Shown here: piece after piece, positions 57,259-64,000 of the stretch
How positions within the stretch are numbered: the first letter of the stretch is position 1
Layout: the number at the start of each line of letters is the position of its first letter
Assembly: GCA_963843465.1 (NCBI GenBank)
Contig: CAWJKP010000005.1
Coordinates: 634,711-698,710 of the forward strand
Source: CAWJKP01 sp963843465
GTDB taxonomy: Bacteria > Planctomycetota > Planctomycetia > Pirellulales > Thermoguttaceae
Reading direction: 5' to 3'
DNA length: 64,000 bases
Translations under genes and position numbers: made by a program
The notes under the pieces: model-generated
What the model was told of the DNA's origin: nothing
What the model saw: only the letters and a program-made list of their open reading frames with translations
Databases searched by the model: none

Positions 57259-57732
57259 ATGAAGACCATCCCATTGACAAAAGGCAAAGTGGCGATTGTC
57301 GATGATCGTCATTACAAGACTCTCGTGGCAATGGGGTCCTGGTGTTACCAAAGCCCTGGCTATGCGGCCACTCGCATCAAGGGCCGGCTCGTACTAATGC
57401 ACCGGGCCATTGTTCGGTTGGAGCACGGGGAAGACTCTCGCTATGCAGACCACAAGAATCTGAACCGGCTGGACAATCGCGCCGGAAACCTGCGCTACGC
57501 AACCCCGAGCGAAAGCCAGATGAACACCGGCAAGCGTCGTGATAACACGTCGGGCTACCGCGGTGTCTTCTGGCACAAGGGTGCCCAGAAGTGGATGGCT
57601 CAAACCAAGTATCGTGGTCGTGCCTATTATCTCGGCCTGTTCACGTCGAAACATGATGCCGCGAAAGCATACAACAGGTGTGCCCGCCTCCTGGCGAGGG
57701 AATTTGCCAGGCTCAATAAGGTCAAAGCATGA
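57259..57732 (+). CDS. HNH homing endonuclease with AP2 DNA-binding domain
   Basis: 157 residues. N-terminal MKTIPLTKGKVAIVDDRHYK, then an HNH core YAATRIKGRLVLMHRAIVRL with YADHKNLNRLDNRAGNLRYA (H-N-N spacing as in HNH_3) and SQMNTGKRRDNTSGYRGVFW, opening the AP2 part, KGAQKWMAQTKYRGRAYYLG and LFTSKHDAAKAYNRCARL. HNH-AP2 proteins are mobile homing enzymes in phages. It lies directly before the DNA polymerase gene (overlap of four bases), a favourite homing target. Confidence 0.9.
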   Translation: MKTIPLTKGKVAIVDDRHYKTLVAMGSWCYQSPGYAATRIKGRLVLMHRAIVRLEHGEDSRYADHKNLNRLDNRAGNLRYATPSESQMNTGKRRDNTSGYRGVFWHKGAQKWMAQTKYRGRAYYLGLFTSKHDAAKAYNRCARLLAREFARLNKVKA

Positions 57733-60223
57733 GCAAGGTGTACCTGGATAGCGAGACGTGTGGTCTGCATGGGATGCCGGTCCTTTTCCAGTTTGCAGTG
57801 GAAGAGGGTCCGATCACGCTCTACGAGATTTGGCGGCATCCAATCAGCGAGACTCTTGATCTCATCGACTGGTTCTGCCAGCGCACGGTGATCGGCTTCA
57901 ATTTGAGCTTCGACTGGTTTCATGTCGTCAAAATCTACACCATCTTCCGATTGTGCCCGCATGACTGGATTCCGCAGGAGCACGTCAACGAGATCGCCCT
58001 GCGCGAGCCCAAGGGTCAGGATGGCCCCTGCGTCAAGCCCGCTTCAGCCCTGGACTTGCTGCTGCACAGCCGCAAGGGTCCCTACCAGGCACTCATGGCC
58101 CGCGAAGACATTCGCATCAAGCGGGTCCCCACCGCACTCGCCTACCCCCTCGCTGGCGAGTTGGAACGTCGTGTCCAGCTCGACAGTATCTATTTCGCCA
58201 AGTCGGCCGACCCCGACGCTCCCCGCTGGCAAGTCTTCGACCGCAAGGATCGGTTCGGCGACCCTGATACCGAGTTCAAGGACGTGGTGCTGCGATTCAA
58301 CCCTGCCGGCGGCCTCAAGTTCCTCGCCGAGCACGCAATGGGCTTCAAGCCCAAGTTCCACTTCAAGGACGTAGAGCCGCAGACCTCTTGGCGGCCCTAC
58401 GAGTTGGGCTATGCGCCCACGGCGTTGGCCGTGTCGTCGCCAGAAAAGAACTGGGAGGTGTGGGGCAAGAAGAAGGGGAGAATCCAGGTCCTGAACGAGG
58501 AGCCCGTGACGCTCGCCGACCTGGACTGCCCAGTTGGGTGATGCGCACGACGACGATGAGCGTCCCAAGAAACCGAAGGCCGGTGAAGACAAGCTGTTGG
58601 GCTATGCCTGGCCCGGCGTGATCGGCAAGCACATCGAGCACTGGGCGACCAGGCCGGACGCCCGCGAGTATGCCAACGACGACATCGTTTACACGCGGGC
58701 CCTGGACCACCACTTTGGCGACCCGCCGCCGGGCGACGACGATTCGATCCTGGCCTGCATGGTCCCGGTCGTCCGCTGGCACGGCTTCCAGATCGACATC
58801 CCCGGCATGAAGGGGCTGCTGGCAAAAGCCCAGGCCGTCGTGGACAACGCCCCGGTGAACATCAACAAGCCGGGTGAAGTCCGCGGCTACGTCACCGCCG
58901 CGATGGACGAGACGGAAGGCATCATCCTGGAGGCGTCCACGAAGAAGGCCAACCTCGAAGCCATCCGCGAATGGGAAGTCGCTGAAGACGAACCCTGCAC
59001 GAAGTGCGTGGAACAGACCGATCCGCAATGTCCCCGCTGCGGGGGCACGGGCGTCATGCGGGTCGGGAGGCACCCTGCCGCGCTGCGCCGGCAAGATCCT
59101 CGACGTGAAGATCGCCGCCAAGGAGGTGGAACTCTACCAGAAGCTGCTCCTGGCCGGCAAGTTCCACGCCTCGTTCGTTGTGATCGGCACACTGTCCAGC
59201 CGCATGGCCGGTGCGGACGGCCTGAACCCGCAGGGCATCAAGCACACCAAGGACGTGCGCCGCATGTTCCCGCTTTCCTGGGACGGCTACATCCTCTGCG
59301 GCGGCGACTTTGATTCCTTCGAGGTGACGCTGGCGGACGCCGTGTACAACGACCCGTCCCTGCGTGCCGCCTTGTGCAGCGGGAAGAAGATCCATGCCCT
59401 GTTCGGCATGGAGATGTACCCCGGCAAGACCTACGAAGACATCTTGGCCTCGGCCGACACCGAGTTCGATATGTACACCAAGGGCAAGCAGGGCGTCTTC
59501 GGCATGATCTACGGCGGCGACTGGAACACCCTTGTGGGCAAGTTCGGTCTCTCGCCGGAAGTCGCCCAGCGTGCCGAGGAGGGGTTCTTCAGGAAGTTCC
59601 CGGGCATCCCCAAGGCCCGGCAGAAGACGTTCGACGCCTTCTGCTCCATGAAGCAACCGGGCGGCCTTGGCTCTGCGGTGGTCTGGGCGGACCCAGCCGA
59701 GTACATCGAGTCCTTCCTGGGGTTCCGCCGCTACTTCAGCCTGGAAAACAAGATTTGCAAGGCGCTCTTCGACCTGGCCCGCAAGCCACCCAAGAACTGG
59801 GCCGGCGTCAAGGTGAAGGTCGTGCGGCGCGATCGTGTCCAGACGGCCGGCGGCGCGGTCTCCTCTGCCCTCTACGGCGCATCGTTCGCCATGCAGGCTG
59901 CCAATATGCGGGCGGCGGCGAACCACGAGATCCAGAGCCCCGGTGCCCAGATCACGAAAGCCGTCCAGCGGAAGCTGTGGGAATTGCAGCCTGCGGGCGT
60001 CCATGATCTGCGGCTGATGATTATGAACGTCCACGACGAGTTGCTCTGCGTCACCCGGCCGGAATTGGGCGACACCATCGTCGATGTCGTGCGAGAGAAG
60101 GTGGAGAGCTTCCGCCCCAAGGTGCCCCTGATCGGCATTACCTGGCACAAGGAAATGCAGAACTGGGCCGAGAAGAAAGGCACGGCCGACACGGTGAAGA
60201 TCCGGGCCAAGGAGATGCGGTGA
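57729..60223 (+). CDS. Family A DNA polymerase with 3'-5' exonuclease and zinc-finger insert (two frame breaks)
   Basis: About 831 residues when joined at breaks near 58540 and 59075. Exonuclease motifs: YLDSETCGL (Exo I), GFNLSFDWF (Exo II) and YANDDIVYTRALD (Exo III). Polymerase motifs: A GGDFDSFEVTLAD, B KGKQGVFGMIYGGDWN, C MIMNVHDELLCV. Between the exonuclease and polymerase halves lies a treble-clef-like insert, DEPCTKC, CPRCGGTGVM and LPRCAGK, with five or more cysteines. It is the replicative polymerase; the 5' exonuclease domain of Pol I is absent, as usual in phages. No stop other than those caused by the two breaks. Both breaks look like small indels and not introns. Confidence 0.85.
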
Positions 60224-60633
60224 GGAAGATCCGGCAGCCGGCCCACGGCCCCGAGTGGTATATCCAGCAAGCCCTCATCGGCTTTCTGAAAGCCCGCGGG
60301 TGGATGGTTGAGCATACCCACGGGAACCTTTACCAGACCGGCTTCCCTGACTTGTTTGTTGCCCACGAGAAGTGGGGCACACGCTGGATCGACTGCAAGC
60401 AGCCCAAGCAATACACCTTCACGAAGGCTCAGAAACAGAAGTGGCCTTTGTGGGATGCCAAAGGAATCGGCATCTGGATACTCACCGCCGCCAATGAAGC
60501 CGAATACGGCAAGTTGTTCAAGCGGCCCAACTGGCGTGAGTATTGGAAAGAGTCGTGGGGCCAGATCCCTGACATCGACGCACTGCTCGACGAGCTAGAC
60601 CGCGAAGCGCTGGAGCGCACGCAACTCGATTAG
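60220..60633 (+). CDS. VRR-NUC nuclease
   Basis: GTG 60220 overlaps the polymerase stop by four bases. 137 residues: EWYIQQALIGFLKARGWMVE, TGFPDLFVAHEKWGTRWIDC (the PD and D-x-K metal-site pattern) and KQPKQYTFTKAQKQKW. Typical of the stand-alone viral VRR-NUC domain, a structure-specific nuclease thought to act on branched DNA with an SNF2 helicase (48022 here). The C-terminal acidic tail is extra. Confidence 0.8.
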   Translation: MRKIRQPAHGPEWYIQQALIGFLKARGWMVEHTHGNLYQTGFPDLFVAHEKWGTRWIDCKQPKQYTFTKAQKQKWPLWDAKGIGIWILTAANEAEYGKLFKRPNWREYWKESWGQIPDIDALLDELDREALERTQLD

Positions 60634-60674
60634 CTCGCTCCCACCCCGTCATAAGTCAGCAACTGAGGGACGCT

Positions 60675-61181
60675 ATGCGCCTACAGCGAAAGCCTGAACG
60701 CTGGCAGTGTGTGCCAACGTCGTTTGCGATAGTGCTGGATATGCCCGTCAGGGCCCTGCTCGACGAGTTGGGCCATGACGGCAGCGAAGTGCTCTGGCAG
60801 GAAGCTCCCGGTCCGGCCGGCCTGGAAGGCCGCCGCGGTTTTCACATCCAGGAGTTGATTGATCTGTGCCTGAAGCGCGGCCTCGCCGTGACGCCGATTG
60901 AATTCTGCCCGATGCTGCGCGACGTGCGTGGTCGGACCTACGCCGGCCATCATCTTGGCGACCACGACCGGACGAACCGCTTCTACGACACGCTTTGCAC
61001 AACGCGCGGCGTCCTTGAGGGGCAGGGTGCCCACAGCGGCCACATGGTCGCCTACGACCGTGGACACATCTATGACCCGGACGGTTACGAGTACGCCTGG
61101 TTCGATTTCGATCTTCGCGGCTTCCAGCCTTTGTGCGCCTGGCGCATGGACGCCATTCTTCTTCCGAAAGAGCGATCGTGA
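60675..61181 (+). CDS. C39/papain-like cysteine peptidase domain protein
   Basis: 168 residues: RKPERWQCVPTSFAIVLDMP holds the nucleophile in Q-C-V-P-T-S-F-A, and GAHSGHMVAYDRGHIYDPDG provides the His and Asp, in the order and spacing of C39-like peptidases. It is single-domain with no signal peptide. It may process a phage or host protein, or be a non-proteolytic papain-fold enzyme. Its stop overlaps the sigma-factor start (GTGA at 61178-61181). Confidence 0.65.
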   Translation: MRLQRKPERWQCVPTSFAIVLDMPVRALLDELGHDGSEVLWQEAPGPAGLEGRRGFHIQELIDLCLKRGLAVTPIEFCPMLRDVRGRTYAGHHLGDHDRTNRFYDTLCTTRGVLEGQGAHSGHMVAYDRGHIYDPDGYEYAWFDFDLRGFQPLCAWRMDAILLPKERS

Positions 61182-61842
61182 GCCAATACAACACTGAACT
61201 CATTTCCCAGATGACCCCGCCGCTGAGCACCGAGGGCAACCTGGCGCTGCGCCGAAGGTGGCGGCGGGCGATCTGGAAGCACGCCGGCAGATGATTGAAG
61301 GCAACATGCCGCTGGTTGTGTCAAAAGTGAGTGCCTACATCCGCGATTTTCCCGAGTACGGCTATTTGCGGGATGATCTCACGAGTGTCGGCTTCATGGG
61401 CCTGGTGGCGGCTGTAAACCTCATGGCGGAGAAAGGGTGCGGCGTCACTGCGCCTGTCGAGTACATCGGCGTGGCAGTTGCCTCCCGCTTGGGACAATTT
61501 GCCGAGGCGGAACCCATGATCCGCATCCCGCATGGGACGCAGTGGACGGCAACGGCCAATGGCAAGCGGATCAAGGCGATGCTGCCTTCCGGCATTTTGC
61601 CTGAGACATCTCTTTGCGACGGCAGCGATTCCGTCTTGGAGATGCGTGATCTGATCGCATCCTGCTGTTGCCGCCAGGAGGAGCGAACCTACGTCGAAAT
61701 GCGTGAGGCCGGCTACTCGCTGCAAGAGATTGCGGACGCCATCGGCATGTCGCTGGCTTCCACGTACCGCATGAAGGAAGGACTGTATCAACGCACGCTG
61801 GCCAAGGCCGAGTTAAGGCACATCAAGAAGGGCAGCAAATGA
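61178..61842 (+). CDS. Phage RNA polymerase sigma factor (frame broken near 61245)
   Basis: GTG 61178 reads MSQYNTELISQMTPPLSTEG and NLALRR. One missing base near 61245 shifts the frame, after which KVAAGDLEARRQMIEGNMPL continues: the start of sigma region 2 ('A..GD..AR..LI..NL.LV'). Then DDLTSVGFMGLVAAVNLMAE (2.1-2.2), TAPVEYIGVAVASRLGQF (2.3-2.4-like) and a region 4 HTH, TYVEMREAGYSLQEIADAIG and MSLASTYRMKEGLYQRTL. About 221 residues. It probably directs host RNA polymerase to phage promoters such as the five AAACCAG-N11 elements. Confidence 0.8.
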
Positions 61843-62450
61843 TCCGCCGAATCTACCTCGACCTGGACGACGTGTGCAATACGCTGTCCATGTACTTCCT
61901 GACGCTTGTGGGCTGCAAGGTCAGTCCTACGGACTACGGCGATATGCCCGCAGGCTCGGTTTTTGATCTTGCCGACATCGCCAATCGGCTGCTGGGCGAG
62001 AAGCGGTTCACTCGGCCCTCGTTCTGGCAGTCGTTCACGCGCGACGACTGGGCTTCCGTGCCGGAGACGCCGGAGTTTCCCTGGCTGCTGGAGCAATGCG
62101 AGCGGTTGGTGGGGCGCGAGAACATCATCATTGCCACCAGTCCCACCAAAGACCCTGATTGTGCGGCCGGCAAGGTCCAGTGGATTCAGAAGCACTTCCC
62201 GCCGTGGATGCACCGGCAGTACGCCATCACGCCCCGCAAATGGCTCTTCGCTCGCCCTGACGCCCTGCTGGTGGACGATAGCGAAGCGAATACCGATCTT
62301 TTCGAGCGGCCCGGCAATGACGGTCGCGTCGTCCTGGTGCCGCGCCCCTGGAACAGGCTGGGGCATTGCTGCATGTCCCTCTATCTCGTTGAGTGTTTCG
62401 GCCGGCTACTGGCTTATCAAGGAGAGTACAAGTCATGCAGAGAATCGTGA
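61839..62450 (+). CDS. HAD-superfamily 5'(3')-deoxyribonucleotidase-like protein
   Basis: 203 residues: RIYLDLDDVCNTLSMYF (motif I D-x-D), NIIIATSPTKDPDCAAGKV (motif II T/S with the Lys region), ITPRKWLFARPDALLVDDSE and ANTDLFERPGNDGRVVLVPR (motif IV DD). This is the layout of phage NT5C-like nucleotidases that dephosphorylate deoxynucleotides, adjusting pools during phage DNA synthesis. It overlaps the sigma gene by four bases and the next gene by 16. Confidence 0.75.
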   Translation: MIRRIYLDLDDVCNTLSMYFLTLVGCKVSPTDYGDMPAGSVFDLADIANRLLGEKRFTRPSFWQSFTRDDWASVPETPEFPWLLEQCERLVGRENIIIATSPTKDPDCAAGKVQWIQKHFPPWMHRQYAITPRKWLFARPDALLVDDSEANTDLFERPGNDGRVVLVPRPWNRLGHCCMSLYLVECFGRLLAYQGEYKSCRES

Positions 62451-62971
62451 TCCTCGTCCTGGTGCTTGCCTTTGTCGTCCTGGCGGAGATCGACCACGCG
62501 CGGGAGATCGCCCGGGAGCACGAAGGGTTTATCGCGGTCTGCGAGACGGCCGACCGTCTGCAACGCGCCCTGGGTGTGCGCGACGAGTACATTCGCCGCT
62601 GTGAAGACCTGCTCGCTAAGCATCGGATTCCGCACCCCAAGTGGCCTGAACCAGGGCCCCGTCCAGAGCCCAAACCGGAGTTCAGGCCAGAGGTCGGGCC
62701 AGCGCCTAGAGTCAGCACGGCTGAAAATCCGCGTGAAGCTGAAAACCAGTTGGCCGTATTTTGCAACTCTTTATTTGGACAAGGGCAGTCAACCAAGAGA
62801 CGATTGCGAGTGCAGACGGTCGAATTCATCAGCACCCGCTGCTTGGAACATGCCGCTTGGTGCCCCGGTCTGATCGTCTACAGCCGGCCGATCCAGGTCG
62901 AGCGACGTTTACACGTTCGCCGCGAGGATGAACGGGTGGAACGACTGCTCCGAGCCGCATTCTCATCATAA
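62435..62971 (+). CDS. Membrane-anchored proline-rich protein, possibly two genes joined
   Basis: ATG 62435 (MQRIVILVLVLAFVVLAEID) gives an N-terminal span, then a helical part (HAREIAREHEGFIAVCETAD, RRCEDLLAKHRIPHP) and a proline tract (KWPEPGPRPEPKPEFRPEVG). From about 62740 the DNA is promoter candidate e, so the remaining frame may belong to a separate small protein starting at GTG 62810 (MQTVEFISTRCLEHAAWCPG, ending VERLLRAAFSS). Both readings share one frame. The first part resembles a phage i-spanin in layout; this is speculative. Confidence 0.45.
   Translation: MQRIVILVLVLAFVVLAEIDHAREIAREHEGFIAVCETADRLQRALGVRDEYIRRCEDLLAKHRIPHPKWPEPGPRPEPKPEFRPEVGPAPRVSTAENPREAENQLAVFCNSLFGQGQSTKRRLRVQTVEFISTRCLEHAAWCPGLIVYSRPIQVERRLHVRREDERVERLLRAAFSS
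62743..62778 (+). promoter_or_regulatory. Phage-specific promoter candidate, copy e
   Basis: AAACCAG (62743-62749), 11 bases, TTGCAACTCTT (62761-62771), then TATTTGG. It lies within an open frame, about 230 bases before the ligase start and about 40 bases before a possible GTG start at 62810. Confidence 0.7.
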
Positions 62972-63001
62972 CCCATCTGAGCACCATTGAGGCACGTCAC
63001 A

Positions 63002-64000
63002 ATGGCATCATCGAATCGCCGCGAGTTCCTGCAACTGGCCGACCACTACGACCAGGCTAAGCACGACGTTGCCGGCTGGCTAATCTCCGAGAAGCTCGAC
63101 GGCACCCGCTGTTTCTGGGACGGCGGCTTGAGCCGAGGGATGCCGACCGTGGAGGTCCCCTGGGCCTCGGTCATCGACCCGAAGACGGGCAGAATGAAGG
63201 CCAAGATCAAGCCGGTCGCCACGGGCCTGTGGAGCCGCTACGGCAATCCGATCCTCGCCCCGGACTGGTTCCTGAATCTCTTGCCGTGCTGCCTGCTGGA
63301 CGGCGAGCTGTGGGCCGGCCGCGGGAACTTCCAGCTTTGCCGGTCGATCTGCGGCGGCGACACACCCGATCCGCGGTTCCGGCAGATTCAGTACGCCGTC
63401 TACTCCGCGCCGCCGCTCACTTCGGTGTTTGCCTCCGGCGTGATTAAGAACGCCAACCTGCACGCCGCCATCAACTACGAGGCGGTTGAAGGATGGGTCA
63501 AGGGGCGACTTGAAGACTTCGAGGGGGACTTCTGTCTCATCAACCGCCGGGCGACCTTTGCCCAGGAGTTGGAGTTCCTGGGAACCGCCCTGGAGAACAC
63601 TGACCTGTCCGCCTGCTACATGCACCAGCAGACAAAGCTGATCGACACAGCGGAAGAGGCGGCCAAACAGGTCGAAGCCTTCCTGCAAAAGGTGCTCGAC
63701 CAGGGCGGCGAAGGCGTCGTCGTCCGCAATCCGCAGGCAACTTGGACGCCGAAGCGGCATCGGGGCATCCTCAAGTACAAACCGTTCTCCGACGCCGAGG
63801 CGATGATCGTCGGCTTCACGTCCGGCCGGGAGACGGACAAGGGCAGCAAGCATCTGGGCCGCATTGGTGCTTTGATCGTTGACTACGGCGGCAAACGGCT
63901 GGAACTCTCCGGCCTGACCGACATCGAGCGCGAGTTTGCCTCCGGCGAGATGGGCGTCTTCGCCTCGGCCAACCCGGGCGTGGACATGCCTCAATCATTT
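63002..64000 (+). CDS. ATP-dependent DNA ligase (3' partial)
   Basis: ATG 63002 after GAGGCACG; the frame is open to the window end (333 codons). Motif I is WLISEKLDGTRCFWDG, with the adenylated lysine in EKLDGTR (about residue 30); motif III region LLDGELWAGRGNFQ; motif IV GGEGVVVRNPQATW; motif V GILKYKPFSDAEAMIVGF. The OB-domain start (GALIVDYGGKRLELSGLTD) is visible. It seals nicks in phage DNA during replication and repair. No BRCT or zinc domain is seen so far. Closest in layout to compact viral ligases. Confidence 0.9.
   Translation, partial: MASSNRREFLQLADHYDQAKHDVAGWLISEKLDGTRCFWDGGLSRGMPTVEVPWASVIDPKTGRMKAKIKPVATGLWSRYGNPILAPDWFLNLLPCCLLDGELWAGRGNFQLCRSICGGDTPDPRFRQIQYAVYSAPPLTSVFASGVIKNANLHAAINYEAVEGWVKGRLEDFEGDFCLINRRATFAQELEFLGTALENTDLSACYMHQQTKLIDTAEEAAKQVEAFLQKVLDQGGEGVVVRNPQATWTPKRHRGILKYKPFSDAEAMIVGFTSGRETDKGSKHLGRIGALIVDYGGKRLELSGLTDIEREFASGEMGVFASANPGVDMPQSF

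Noticed and set aside
62743..62771. Sigma-54 (-24/-12) promoter reading of copy e (TTGGCCGTATTTTGCAA)
   Set aside because: GG and GC are nine bases apart instead of ten, and the other four copies lack GG at that place.

Overview
The window is a continuous stretch of a high-GC, long-tailed (siphovirus-type) bacteriophage genome. It opens inside a split portal gene and runs through head, neck, tail, tail-fibre, replication, accessory and DNA-metabolism genes, ending inside a DNA ligase gene. There is no integrase, terminase or ribosomal gene, so lifestyle and packaging cannot be judged from here; the terminase is probably just upstream. The host is not identifiable. High GC, a collagen-like fibre and exported proteins with Sec or lipoprotein signals suggest a Gram-negative or otherwise double-membraned high-GC host, but this is weak inference.

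Layout. 1-858: 3' part of a group I intron carrying an HNH (endonuclease VII-type) ORF, inserted in the portal gene. 859-2590: portal exon 2. 2640-11286: a small virion protein and two collagen-like fibre proteins; the second is a giant multidomain protein broken by many frame changes. 11313-13048: glycosyltransferase and a DnaT-like neck protein. 13049-14845: GIY-YIG endonuclease, then scaffold. 14989-16443: P22-like major capsid protein. 16550-25580: neck and tail genes (major tail protein, tail assembly chaperone with probable -1 frameshift, 1276-aa tape measure) with GIY-YIG genes between them. 25607-36179: distal tail, LamG-bearing paralogues, repeat protein, 1088-aa hub-like protein. 36266-37533: tandem family of tiny 'AQG' proteins. 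37639-38214: SPFH protein. 38144-43910 is on the minus strand: GIY-YIG, CxxCP-domain protein, DnaQ-like exonuclease fused to the same domain, dNTP diphosphohydrolase-like protein, primase-SF3 helicase. A 21-bp perfect inverted repeat lies in the divergent gap (43984-44082). 44104-50300: ParB-like protein, early protein, tRNA-like element, DNA methyltransferase, SNF2 helicase. 50343-54729: a block rich in exported and membrane proteins including a trypsin-like protease. 54744-64000: metallophosphatase, second ParB-like protein, structured RNA candidate, HNH-AP2 endonuclease, family A DNA polymerase, VRR-NUC nuclease, C39-like peptidase, sigma factor, HAD nucleotidase, ATP-dependent DNA ligase.

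How the genes fit together. Structural genes are on the plus strand in classic portal-scaffold-capsid-neck-tail order (the fibre block sits between portal and scaffold). Replication uses a prim-pol/SF3 helicase, family A polymerase, DnaQ exonuclease, SNF2 helicase, VRR-NUC and ligase. Five copies of a strictly spaced motif (AAACCAG-N11-TTGCAACTCTT) lie before gene blocks and are good candidates for promoters read by the phage-encoded sigma factor at 61178-61842.

Caution: at least 20 reading-frame breaks occur in otherwise intact genes (fibre, GIY-YIG, major tail protein, metallophosphatase, polymerase, sigma factor). Many are one-base changes, some in homopolymers, so sequencing or assembly error is the simplest reading for most.
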